Source: Salinimicrobium sp963739625 (lineage in GTDB: Bacteria; Bacteroidota; Bacteroidia; Flavobacteriales; Flavobacteriaceae). From it: DNA of 64,000 bases. The stretch is taken from positions 62,001-126,000 of the forward strand of contig CAVUAU010000011.1 in NCBI GenBank assembly GCA_963739625.1, read 5' to 3'. Of the stretch, positions 43,275 to 55,958 are shown in pieces (position 1 is the stretch's first letter; the number at the start of each line of letters is the position of its first letter). A model generated the notes under the pieces. The model was given only the letters and a program-made list of their open reading frames with translations, was not told where the DNA came from and did not search any database. The position numbers were made by a program, and so were the translations under genes.

Positions 43275-46200
43275 TTATTTTGTTCCTAAGTAAATATATC
43301 CTTGAATAGGTTCAAGTCCGCTCTGCTTGATCTCTACGATGTAGAAGTAGGTTCCTGCAGGTAATTGAGATCCGGTTACAGAGGTTTGAGATGTACCGTC
43401 CCAGTTTCCTGAATTTTCACCCGGCAGATAGTTGTTGTTTTTGTAAACCATGTTACCCCATCTATTGAAGATCTTCACCGCGTAAGTGAAACCACAGTCG
43501 GCACCTGCTTTGATATCAAAGGTGTCGTTAATGTTATCTCCGTTTGGAGTAACGGCTTTCGAAATACTGTTCTTAATGTCACTCAATTCACAGGCAAGAA
43601 CAACACAATCATCATTGATGCTTACCTGTACCGGAGTAGTAGAGGAACATTCTCCATTGGTAAGTACATAGTTGAAGGTATAGTTGCCTACAGCCAGTTT
43701 CGAAGGATCAACAGTTCCGTTGGAGAGTGCGCCGGTGTTTGATGGATCTTCCCAGCTGCCTGTAGTGTCATAATCACCAACCAGCAGGTTAGACAAGCCA
43801 TAAGGACTGTCTTCTATACACAGATCAACTGTTGTGGTCTGAATGACAGGAAGAGTAGGATTCACATTTACGGTTTGCACAAACACCGCTTCGTTACCCG
43901 CACAGTCATTCACAGTCCAGGTCCTGGTGATCACAAGGCTGCCATCTTCCATGTCTTCCATGGTTTCAGCAAATTCTGAAGTTACTTCAGCAGAGCAGTT
44001 GTCTTCGAAAGTCAATTCCGGAGCCATTGGGATCTCTTCGCAGGTGATGTTGATCACTTCTTCGAAACTCTCCACTACAGTTGGTGCAGTGGTGTCTTCA
44101 ACGGTGATGGTTTGTGTATGAGTAGCAGTGTTTGAATTTCCGTCTGTGGCAATCCAGGTCCTTGTAACAATGTAATTAGACGGACAGTCTGATGGGGTTG
44201 TTTCTTCGGAAAATGCTACGTTCACACTACAATTGTCTTCGGCAGTTACATTGGCTACTGCAGGAACCGCGTCACAGGAGACGGTAATGTCTTGCGGAAG
44301 CTCAGAGGTCCAGACAGGAGCGGTAACATCTTTTACGATCACGTTCTGATCTACAGTAGTAGTGTTTCCGTTTCCGTCATTGAAGGTCCAGGTCACTACA
44401 TATTCTCCCTGCTCGGTATAAGTCAGCGGAGCATCGGTAGTAGCAGTGATTGTTCCGGCACAGTTGTCTGAAGTTGTTGGAACAACTACAGTTGCTTCAC
44501 ATTCTCCTGTTACATCAGCAAGAGTGATGGCTTCAGGCGCGGTGACGTCTTTCACAATCACATTTTGATCAACAGAAGTTATATTTCCATTGCCGTCATT
44601 GAAGGTCCAGGTTACAGTGTACTCTCCCTGCCCGGTATAAGTCAGCGGAGCATCGGTAGTAGCAGTGATTGTTCCGGCACAGTTGTCTGAAGTTGTTGGA
44701 GCAACCACAGTTGCTTCACATTCTCCGGTTACATCAGCCAGAGTGATAGCATCAGGTGCGGTAACATCTTTTACGATCACGTTCTGATCTACAGTAGTGA
44801 TGTTTCCGTTTCCGTCATCAAAAGTCCAGGTCACCACATATTCTCCCTGCTCGTCGTAAGTCAGCGGAGCATCGGTAGTAGCAGTGATCGTTCCGGCACA
44901 GTTGTCTGAAGTTGTTGGAGCAACCACAGTTGCTTCACATTCTCCTGTTACATCAGCAAGAGTGATGGCTGCAGGCGCGGTAACGTCTTTTACGATCACG
45001 TTTTGGTCAACAGTAGTGATGTTTCCATTGCCGTCATTGAAGGTCCAGGTCACCACATATTCTCCCTGCTCATCATAAGTCAAGCGGATCATTAGTAGTA
45101 GCAGTGATTGTTCCTGCACAGTTGTCTGAAGTTGTTGGAGCAACCACAGTTGCTTCACATTCTCCTGTTACATCAGCAAGAGTGATGGCTGCAGGCGCGG
45201 TAACATCTTTTACGATCACGTTCTGATCTACAGTAGTGATGTTTCCGTTTCCGTCATTAAAAGTCCAGGTTACCACATATTCTCCCTGCTCGGTATAAGT
45301 AAGCGGAGCATCGGTAGTAGCAGTGATTGTTCCGGCACAGTTGTCTGAAGTTGTTGGAGCAACCACAGTTGCTTCACATTCTCCGGTTACATCAGCCAGG
45401 GTTGGTGCTAAAGGACCCTGATCATCGGTAACTGTGATTTCCTGTGTACACTGGCTGGTGTTGCCATTGTTATCTGTTGCGGTCCATGTTACGACAGTGG
45501 TTCCTACGGGATACACTCCTGAGGCATCATCGGTTCCGTTATAATCATTTACAAGAGACTGAATTCCGTCGTTATCAACTACAGCCGGAGCAGTTACAGT
45601 TACATAGGCCTCACAAACATCTGCATCTGCTGTTTGATTTAGAGGAGCGGCACAGGTGATCTGTGGCGCTTCTTCGTCGGTAACAGTGATGGTTTGTTCA
45701 CAGGTACTCTGGTTTCCGTGGATATCGGTCACTGTCCAAACTACTACGGTAGTTCCCAACGGATAAGAATCGGAAGCATCGGCTGTATTGTTGTAGTTGT
45801 TCACTACTGAAGCTACTTCACAGTTGTCGCCAGTAACCGGAGCGGTCACAGTAACAGTAGCGAAGTCTTCACCTGCATCTGCGGGTTGGCTGATAGTGCC
45901 TCCACAGCTGATGGTTGGTAGTTCGTCATCGGTTATGGTCACTGTTTGTTCTACAGAAACAGCTTCGTTACCGTTATTATCGGTTACCGTCCAGGTGATG
46001 GTAGTAGTTCCTACCGGGTAGGCAGCATCCAGAGCTTCCCCGTCATTTCTTGTTCCGGTTGGAGCAGTCACACCACAGTTATCGGCAGCGGTTGCAGGTA
46101 CGATAGTAACCTCTGCACTACAAAGACCTGCATCGGCAGTCTGTTCAATATCTGCACCGGCAGAAATTACAGGCGCCTGATCATCGGTAACAGTGATGGT

Positions 46201-49200
46201 TTGTTCACAGGTACTTTGGTATTCCGTGGATATCGGTTACGGTCCAGATCACTGTGGTAGTTCCCACAGGATAAGTTCCCGAACCATCTGCAGTACCATT
46301 GAAGTCGTTCACTAGGGAAGCGACTGCACAGTTATCAGCAGTTGTTGGGGCAGTTACAGTTACGTAGGCCTCGCAAACATCTGCATCAGCCGGTTGATTC
46401 ACAGGTGCGGCACAAGTAATTACCGGTGCCTGATCATCATTAACTGTGATTTCCTGGGTACACTGGCTGGTGTTGCCGTTATTATCTGTTGCGGTCCATG
46501 TTACGACAGTGGTTCCTACGGGATACACTCCTGAGGCATCATCGGTTCCGTTATAATCATTTACAAGAGACTTAATTCCGTCGTTATCAACTACAGCAGG
46601 AGCAGTTACATTAACAAAGGCCTCACAAACATCTGCATCTGCAGTTTGATCTTGAGGAGCGGCACAGGTGATCTGTGGCGCTTCTTCGTCGGTAACAGTA
46701 ATGGTGAAACTGCAAACAGAGGTATTACCTGAGCCATCAGTAGCAGTATATTCAATAGTGTTCAGACCAATTGGAAAATGACTTCCCGGAGTAAGTCCGC
46801 CCGTCTGTTCGATTGTCACTGAACAGTTATCTGTAGCAGTGGCATCTTCAAAATCAACAGTGGCATATTCAAACCCAGAATCGGTAGTGACCTGGATATT
46901 CCCCACGCAGTTAATGACAGGATCAATGTTGTCTTTTACAGACACAGTAAAAGTGGTGGTCACTTTGTTTCCTGCAGCATCGGTTGCAGTGTATGTCACA
47001 GTTGTTTCCCCAATTGGGAAAGCTTCTCCTGAAGCAAGCCCATCGGTTAATGTAACGGTCTACCCCTCACAATTATCAGTGGCGGTAGGAAGCTCGTAAG
47101 TTACCACGGCAGAACATGCTCCGGCATCTACAAATTTTTCTATATCTGCTACTGAAGTAATTTCAGGAGCTTCATTATCATTAACGGTCACATCAAAACT
47201 GCAGTCAACAGAGTTTCCGGCAGTATCGGTTACTTTAAAAGTAACTGTTGTTGTGCCCACAGGGAAAGTTTCTCCAGAGGCAGGTCCTGTAATTTGAGTT
47301 ACAGTCACATCACCTGAGTTGTCAAAACCTTCGGGAGTATCAAATTCCACAACAGCTCCGCAAATTCCTGCATCAACATTTACATCGATATCGGCAGGGC
47401 AGGAGATGGTTGGCGCTTCGGTATCTGTGATCACCACATCAAAGCTACAGGTAGCAGTGTTTCCGGCAGCATCTGTCACCACAAAAGTGTTGGTGGTGGT
47501 TCCCAGTGGGAACGCACTTCCTGAAGCAAGCCCGGCGGTTTGTTCCACAGTGAATTCACAGTTATCAGAAGCGGCAGGAGGGTTGTAAGTAACAACTGCA
47601 GTGGTCACACCTGCATCTACAGTCTCAGAAATGTCATTTTGACAAGTGATTTCAGGAACGATGTTATCGATCACGGTCACAGTAAAAGTGGTAGTCACTT
47701 TGTTTCCTGCAGCATCGGTTGCAGTGTATGTCACAGTTGTTTCCCCAAGTGGGAAAGCTTCTCCTGAAGCCAGGCCTTCGGTTAAAGTAACTGTCTACCC
47801 CATCACAATTATCAGTGGCGGTAGGAAGCTCGTAAGTTACCACGGCAGAACATGCTCCGGCATCTACAAATTTTTCTATATCTGCTACTGAAGTAATTTC
47901 AGGAGCTTCATTATCATTAACGGTCACATCAAAACTGCAGTCAACAGAGTTTCCGGCAGTATCGGTTACTTTAAAAGTAACTGTTGTTGTGCCCACAGGG
48001 AAAGTTTCTCCAGAGGCAGGTCCTGCAATTTGAGTTACAGTCACATCACCTGAGTTGTCAAAACCTTCGGGAGTATCAAATTCCACAACAGCTCCGCAAA
48101 TTCCTGCATCAACATTTACATCGATATCGGCAGGGCAGGAGATGGTTGGCGCTTCGGTATCGGTAATTACCACATCAAAGCTACAGATAGCAGTGTTTCC
48201 GGCAGCATCTGTCACCACAAAAGTGTTGGTGGTGGTTCCCAGTGGGAACGCACTTCCTGAAGCAAGCCCGGCGGTTTGTTCAACGGTATAAGAACAGTTA
48301 TCAGAAGCGGCAGGAGGGTTGTAAGTAACGATGCAGTGGTCACACCTGCATCTACAGTCTCAGAAATGTCATCCTGACAAGTAATTTCAGGAGCGATGTT
48401 ATCGATCACGGTCACAGTAAAAGTGGTAGTCACTTTGTTTCCTGCAGCATCGGTTGCAGTGTATGTCACAGTTGTTTCCCCAAGTGGGAAAGCTTCTCCT
48501 GAAGCCAGGCCTTCGGTTAAAGTAACTTCTACCCCATCACAATTATCAGTGGCGGTAGGAAGCTCGTAAGTTACCACGGCAGAACATGCTCCGGCATCTA
48601 CAAATTTTTCTATATCTGCTACTGAAGTAATTTCAGGAGCTTCATTATCATTAACGGTCACATCAAAACTGCAGTCAACAGAGTTTCCGGCAGTATCGGT
48701 TACTTTAAAAGTAACTGTTGTTGTGCCCACAGGGAAAGTTTCTCCAGAGGCAGGTCCTGCAATTTGAGTTACAGTCACATCACCTGAGTTGTCAAAACCT
48801 TCGGGAGTATCAAAATTCACAACGGCTCCGCAAATTCCTGAATCAACATTTACGTCAATATTGGCGGGGCAGGAGATGGTAGGAGCTTCGGTATCGGTAA
48901 TGGTCACATCAAAGCTACAGGTAGCAGTGTTTCCGGCAGCATCTGTCACTACAAAAGTGTTGGTGGTGGTTCCCAGTGGGAATGCACTTCCTGAAGCAAG
49001 TCCGGCGGTTTGTTCCACAGTGAACTCGCAGTTATCGGAAGCGGCAGGAGCGTTGTAGGTAACGATAGCAGTGGTCACACCTGAATCTACAGTCTCAGAA
49101 ATGTCATCTGACAAGTAATTTCAGGAGTGATGTTATCGATCACGTTCACAGTAAAAGTGGTGGTCACTTTATTTCCTGCAGCATCGGTTGCAGTGTATGT

Positions 49201-52200
49201 TACCGTTGTTTCTCCAAGTGGGAAAGCTTCTCCTGAAGCAAGCCCTTCAGTTAATTCGACAGTTACACCCTCACAATTATCATTGGCGGTTGGAAGATCG
49301 TAAGTTACCACGGCAGAACATGCTCCGTCATTTACAAACCTTTCCATATCTGCTACTGAAGTAAGTGTCGGAGTCTTCATTATCATTAACGGTCACATCA
49401 AAGCTGCAGTCAACTGAATTTCCGGCAGTATCGGTTACTTTAAAAGTAACTGTTGTTGTTCCGACAGGGAAAGTTTCGCCAGAGGCAGGTCCTGCGATCT
49501 GAGTTACAGTCACGTCACCTGAGTTGTCAAAACCTTCGGGAGTATCAAAGTTTACTACGGCTCCGCAGATTCCTGCATCAACATTTACATTGATAGGAGC
49601 AGGACACGAAATGACTGGATCTTCATCATCGGTAATGGTCACATCAAAGCTACAGGTAGCAGTGTTTCCGGCAGCATCTGTCACCACAAAAGTGTTGGTG
49701 GTGGTTCCCAGAGGGAATGCACTTCCGGAAGCAAGTCCGGCGGTTTGTTCCACAGTGAACTCACAGTTATCAGAAGCTGTAGGTGCATTATAAGTAACGA
49801 TAGCAGTGGTCACACCTGAATCTACAGTCTCAGAAATGTTATCCTGGCAAGTGATTTCAGGAGTGATGTTATCGATCACGTTCACAGTAAAAGTGGTGGT
49901 CACTTTATTTCCTGCAGCATCGGTTGCAGTGTATGTTACCGTGGTTTCCCCAAGTGGGAAAGCTTCTCCTGAAGCAAGACCTTTAGTTAATTCGACAGTT
50001 ACACCCTCACAATTATCATTGGCAGTTGGCACCTGGTATTCTACAGTTGCAGAACAAGAATCCATATCCACATTTTGAGTAATGTTGGGAACTGAAGTAA
50101 TTTCAGGATCTTCATTATCATTTACAGTCACATCAAAACTGCAGTCAACTGAGTTTCCGGCAGTATCGGTTACTTTAAAAGTAACTGTTGTTGTGCCCAC
50201 AGGGAAAGTTTCTCCAGAGGCAGGTCCTGTAATTTGAGTTACAGTCACATCACCTGAGTTGTCAAAACCTTCGGGAGTATCAAATTCCACAACAGCTCCG
50301 CAGATTCCTGCATCAACATTTACGTCGATATTGGCGGGGCAGGAGATGGTAGGAGCTTCGGTATCGGTAATGGTCACATCAAAGCTACAGGTAGCAGTGT
50401 TTCCGGCAGCATCTGTCACCACAAAAGTGTTGGTGGTGGTTCCCAGTGGGAATGCACTTCCTGAAGCAAGCCCGGCGGTTTGTTCCACAGTGAACTCACA
50501 GTTATCAGAAGCGGCAGGAGGGTTGTAAGTAACAACTGCAGTGGTCACACCTGCATCTACAGTCTCAGAAATGTCATTTTGACAAGTGATTTCAGGAACG
50601 ATGTTATCGATCACGGTCACAGTAAAAGTGGTAGTCACTTTGTTTCCTGCAGCATCGGTTGCAGTGTATGTCACAGTTGTTTCCCCAAGTGGGAAAGCTT
50701 CTCCTGAAGCCAGGCCTTCGGTTAAAGTAACTTCTACCCCATCACAATTATCAGTGGCGGTAGGAAGCTCGTAAGTTACCACGGCAGAACATGCTCCGGC
50801 ATCTACAAATTTTTCTATATCTGCTACTGAAGTAATTTCAGGAGCTTCATTATCATTAACGGTCACATCAAAACTGCAGTCAACAGAGTTTCCGGCAGTA
50901 TCGGTTACTTTAAAAGTAACTGTTGTTGTGCCCACAGGGAAAGTTTCTCCAGAGGCAGGTCCTGCAATTTGAGTTACAGTCACATCACCTGAGTTGTCAT
51001 AACCTTCGGGAGTATCAAATTCCACTACGGCTCCACAAATTCCTGCATCAACATTTACGTTGAAATCTTTAGGGCAGGAGATGGTTGGCGCTTCGGTATC
51101 GGTAATTACCACATCAAAGCTACAGATAGCAGTGTTTCCGGCAGCATCTGTCACCACAAAAGTGTTGGTGGTGGTTCCCATTGGGAATGCACTTCCGGAA
51201 GCAAGTCCGGCGGTTTGTTCAACGGTATAAGAACAGTTATCAGAAGCGGCAGGAGGGTTGTAAGTAACAACTGCAGTGGTCACACCTGCATCTACAGTCT
51301 CAGAAATGTCATTTTGACAAGTGATTTCAGGAACGATGTTATCGATCACGGTCACAGTAAAAGTGGTAGTCACTTTGTTTCCTGCAGCATCGGTTGCAGT
51401 GTATGTCACAGTTGTTTCCCCAAGTGGGAAAGCTTCTCCTGAAGCAAGACCTTTAGTTAATTCGACAGTTACACCCTCACAATTATCATTGGCAGTTGGA
51501 AGCTGGTAGTTCTACAGTTGCAGAACAAGAATCCATATCCACATTTTGAGTAATGTTGGGAACTGAAGTAATTTCAGGATCTTCATTATCATTTACAGTC
51601 ACATCAAAACTGCAGTCAACAGAGTTTCCGGCAGTATCGGTTACTTTAAAAGTAACTGTTGTTGTGCCCACAGGGAAAGTTTCTCCAGAGGCAGGTCCTG
51701 TAATTTGAGTTACAGTCACATCACCTGAGTTGTCAAAACCTTCGGGAGTATCAAATTCCACAACAGCTCCGCAGATTCCTGCATCAACATTTACGTCGAT
51801 ATTGGCGGGGCAGGAGATGGTAGGAGCTTCGGTATCGGTAATGGTCACATCAAAGCTACAGGTAGCAGTGTTTCCGGCAGCATCTGTCACCACAAAAGTG
51901 TTGGTGGTGGTTCCCAGTGGGAATGCACTTCCGGAAGCAAGTCCGGCGGTTTGTTCCACAGTGTAACTCGCAGTTATCAGAAGCGGCAGGAGCGTTGTAA
52001 GTAACAACTGCAGTGGTCACACCTGAATCTACAGTCTCAGAAATGTCATTTTGACAAGTAATTTCAGGAGCGATGTTATCGATCACGTTCACAGTAAAAG
52101 TGGTGGTCACTTTATTTCCTGCAGCATCGGTTGCAGTGTATGTCACAGTTGTTTCCCCAAGTGGGAAAGCTTCTCCTGAAGCAAGACCTTTAGTTAATTC

Positions 52201-55200
52201 GACAGTTACACCCTCACAATTATCATTGGCAGTTGGCACCTGGTATTCTACAGTTGCAGAACAAGAATCCATATCCACATTTTGAGTAATGTTGGGAACT
52301 GAAGTAATTTCAGGATCTTCATTATCATTTACAGTCACATCAAAACTGCAGTCAACAGAGTTTCCGGCAGTATCGGTTACTTTAAAAGTAACTGTTGTTG
52401 TGCCCACAGGGAAAGTTTCTCCAGAGGCAGGTCCTGTAATTTGAGTTACAGTCACATCACCTGAGTTGTCAAAACCTTCGGGAGTATCAAATTCCACAAC
52501 AGCTCCGCAGATTCCTGCATCAACATTTACGTCGATATTGGCGGGGCAGGAGATGGTAGGAGCTTCGGTATCGGTAATGGTCACATCAAAGCTACAGGTA
52601 GCAGTGTTTCCGGCAGCATCTGTCACCACAAAAGTGTTGGTGGTGGTTCCCAGTGGGAATGCACTTCCGGAAGCAAGTCCGGCGGTTTGTTCCACAGTGA
52701 ACTCACAGTTATCAGAAGCACCGGGAGCGTTGTAAGTAATAATAGCAGTGGTTACACCTGAATCTACAGTCTCAGAAATGTCATTTTGGCAAGTAATTTC
52801 CGGAGCGATGTTATCTTTTACAATAATCTTTTGAATAGCGGTCGTTTTGTTTCCGCTCTTATCTGTAAATGTCCAGGTGATGGAATGGATACCTTGATCA
52901 GAGTAAGAAACAGCATCATTAGTGGTAGCCGTGATCTCCCCGTCACAATTGTCTGAGGTGACAGGAGCCTTAACATTCACTGCACACTGGCCAATGGCAT
53001 CTTCTAAAGAAATCGCTTCAGGAGAGGTGGTATCAATAACTTTTATTACTTGCTGAACGTTGACATTTCCGCAATCTGATGTTATTCTGAAAGTTCTTGT
53101 AATCAAAGTAGGAAAAGCCTGATCAAGGTGGTCCCTGTATTTAACATTGATTATCTCCTTTTCAGAAGAAATAGTTCCGCCAAGGTCTTCAAAAACTGTT
53201 TGAGAAATAGACTGAAAATCTGAAGAAAAGGCTGGAATACCAGCATTGCTGAAATTGGTTCCACATCCTTCAATTTCAATATTTCGGGGAGCTGACGCTT
53301 CTGGTTTGGAATAAACCTGTACAGTTATAATCGATTTATTAGGACTAATACAATTGGATGATTCCCCTTCTGCCACGTAATAGGTGAATTTCCCGGCCGT
53401 AGAAGTAGATGGTGTAATAGAGGTTTGAGGGTTGCCATCTTCAGAAGTATAATAAAAAAGTTGGTAATCCTGATTAGTGGGTGTTGCAACCAAAGGGACT
53501 GCTTCTTCACCAATACAGTATTCTACATCATTTGTTTTGGGAACGGTGGTGATTTTATCAATTACAATAGTAAAAGGAATGTAACATGTGTTGGAACCTT
53601 TTAAAATAGCATAATAAGTAGTAGTTCCCGGTGTTGTTGGAAAATTCCCGGTAATTTGATTTGCCCCATTTATTGGGTAATTATCATAAAATTTTATTCC
53701 TGAGGGGAAATTGCCTTTAATGTCATTTACAAGAATTCCATTTTGACTATCACAAGTTTGAAAGCTTAGTTCATCTGGAGTAGACTGGCAATTATCGTGA
53801 ATATATTTTGAGGCATCAATTTCAACAAGTAAGGCTTCGGTAATGGGTTGTCCTTTACATTCACCTTTCTTCTGATATCCCTGTATCAGGCCTTTGTCAC
53901 TAAAACTCGCATTAGTAATGGCACCTGTTCCACTTAGACTGCCGGTAAAAGGAATTTGAAATTGATCCCCACACGACGAATATTTTAAAATTGTACAGTC
54001 CTCGGTCACCTTAAATTTTAGTTCAAGATCCCCAAGCGATTTATTGGTATTGTCAGGAAGGGATAGAGTTCCAATATTCCAGATCACAGATCCGTTTGGT
54101 CCTAAGGCAGGATCGTAGGTAATCTCGTTAGGTGAAGGGGTCTCGTCTTTCCACTGGGCTTCGCCTGAAACGAATTCGAGGTTTAAAGGTACAGGAATTG
54201 TAACTTTTGCATTGTTGATATCCTCCGTACCCCTGTTGTATACCTCAAGTTTATACTTAATTTCCTCTCCTGGTTTAGCAGATCTATCTTTGGTGGAGGT
54301 TTCGACTTCAAAATTTGGTATATATGCATCCACAGACATCGCCATACTAAAAATGATATAGGTATCCTGTGTAGAGCCATATCTAAATTTTGTGGATGAC
54401 TGTTTGTTCCCAATAACTGAATTGCTATTATTCTGTATGTTGAACATGCTAATGTCCAAACCTGTATTGTTTACAAGATCTGGACTTCGGGTGCCTTCTG
54501 TTTTTATTGAGGAGTTGAAGAAGTTATTTGTGCCGTTCTGGTCATGGCTTAGGGTCTGCCAGAACTCAGTATTTAATTTCTGAATTTGAAAATAATCTCC
54601 TGAAATTCCTCGGTCACCCTCTCCAGCCATCATTCCAAGTTTCATATTCACTGGACCATCCTGCGCTGTATTAAAACCTGAAACCGGTAGTTCGTAACTA
54701 CGGTTAACGTTGCCCTCTACATAAGCATATCCGTCAAAGACTGTCACATCCCGCAAGTTCATTTGCTGGTTTTCGTAGACCACAATCATACCCCAACCGC
54801 CGTAGTAACCTGTTGAACCGCCATTTCCGGTGGTTAAGGCCATATCGGCTACCCAATATTCTCCTGTACCGCCTGTTTTAACTATATCAGTAACTTCAGT
54901 AAAAGCAGTGTACATGTTGTTGTCTCCCGGGGTTTGGTAGGAAGAGGCACTAATGTTCTGGTAAGAACCGTTTGGTCCCTTGAATTTGATTTTGCGCTTA
55001 TCGACATTGGAAACGGTATTGTCAGTTCTGCCAGTCCAGTAAAGACCTGCAAAGAGAACATTAGAGCACTCTGAAGAGGCATCATTTTCCGTAGAAAAAG
55101 TTAAAGTTGCGCTGGAGGAATTAGCTGTATTAGCATCACCATCCTCATCCACTACGGTCATGTAATTATTACTGTTCATCTTATCCACAGAATACTCCCA

Positions 55201-55407
55201 AAGTGTCATGTTCGTATTTCCGATCATGGTAAAGTCACCATTAATATTATAGACTTTTCTGTTGGGAGAAGCTTCTGAAGCTCTCTGGGTGAAAGGATCC
55301 CTTACCTGTGCATCTACCTGTACGTTCCATCCCAGCAGGATAATGAACAAAAGAGACCAATTTTTCGGGTCTCTTATCGGCAGGTTTATAAAGTAATTTT
55401 TTTCCAT
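43275..55407 (-). CDS. Giant HYR-repeat T9SS adhesin, SprB-like, frameshifted in this sequence
   Basis: The 12,133-nt region encodes, when about ten single-base differences are undone, one protein of 4042 residues. N-terminus: signal (to about residue 34), a 600-residue domain with a DUF11-like module (PGEEIKYKLEVYNRGTEDI), then mainly HYR domains, and a C-terminal type-B T9SS sorting domain (AVTPNGDNINDTF, FNRWGNMVYK, LPAGTYFY). Reading breaks I place near 51964, 51512, 49373, 49109, 48330, 47793, 46222 and 45081, plus an in-frame TAG at 47060 that looks like two compensating indels. Net shift of the eight is +4, and 12,133 minus 4 is divisible by three. HYR adhesins are gliding/attachment proteins in this phylum. 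Confidence 0.85.
44320..45405 (-). repeat. Five-copy array of a 219-bp unit in the giant adhesin
   Basis: Anchor CAGTTGTCTG starts at 44461, 44680, 44899, 45119 and 45338: steps of 219, 219, 220 and 219 bp. 219 bp is 73 codons, one HYR-like domain (LADVTGECEATVV to VKDVTAP). The 220 step contains the frameshift near 45081. Confidence 0.9.
46930..52810 (-). repeat. Eight-copy array of a 735-bp unit (three HYR domains) in the giant adhesin
   Basis: Anchor CACCTGAGTTGTCA starts at 47311, 48047, 48781, 49516, 50251, 50986, 51722 and 52458. The steps are 736, 734, 735, 735, 735, 736 and 736. 735 bp is 245 codons and holds three HYR domains in fixed order: (I) CQNDISETVDxGV, (II) CPANIDVNVDAGIC, (III) ITSVxxIxxxVD. 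Domain III exists in two alternative versions. Copies are nearly identical DNA. See findings for the link to frameshifts. Confidence 0.95.
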
Positions 55408-55433
55408 AGTAACTGATGTTTTATAGGATAATT

Positions 55434-55958
55434 TTATTGAGGTATGGAAATCGTATAAAAGATCCTTCCCTTCTGAAAGAATAAAGGAAATAACTGCTGA
55501 ATTTGTTCAGGATTACAATCATAGGAGCATCTAACCAGGATATATTTGAGGCTTTCCATAGAATCCAGGATGGAATAATTCAAATTTATATTCTGATCTG
55601 ATTGTTGTTCAATATTGATCACGAATAGTTTTACATTCTGAAAATCTGGAGAAGACTCCAAATACTGGAAATTTTGAATATTAACTTCGGCTTTTTCAGG
55701 TGTCCCTTCTCCAAAAGTTTTTGTTCCCAAGGGTGAGATAAGGATTGTAGACGGACTGCCAAATACGAGTCGTCTTATATCTTCTTTTTCCTGATGATCA
55801 CTCCCAGAATTCAAATTCTCAGAACTGTTGAGAAAAGCTTGAAGTTCTGTGATCTCTTTTTCTTGTGAAAAAGTTGGAAAAGAAAGAAGGAAGAAAACAA
55901 AAACTGCCAACCCTGTCCAAAAGGTCCGAAAGGTCATTTTACGAGTGTTGTAGAACAT
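55434..55958 (-). CDS. Small exported protein heading the adhesin operon
   Basis: A 174-residue protein (or 167 from ATG 55937) with a signal peptide ending near TFSQ. It has an LQAFLNSSENLNSG linker and NVKLFVINIEQQSDQNIN; a conserved-looking ILVRCSYDCNPEQIQQLFPL near the C-terminus with two Cys. I do not recognise a family. The adhesin gene begins 26 nt downstream, so it is most likely in the same transcript and could be a secretion or stability partner. Confidence 0.65.
   Translation of the reverse strand: MFYNTRKMTFRTFWTGLAVFVFFLLSFPTFSQEKEITELQAFLNSSENLNSGSDHQEKEDIRRLVFGSPSTILISPLGTKTFGEGTPEKAEVNIQNFQYLESSPDFQNVKLFVINIEQQSDQNINLNYSILDSMESLKYILVRCSYDCNPEQIQQLFPLFFQKGRIFYTISIPQ

Noticed and set aside
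44884..52735. Many plus-strand open frames of 60-105 codons in the adhesin region
   Set aside because: They recur at the repeat period and are antisense shadows of HYR repeats; none has a ribosome-binding site or family motif.
46930..52810. Regular array as CRISPR
   Set aside because: The 735-bp unit is wholly coding and in the HYR frame; there is no short repeat with variable spacers and no cas gene.
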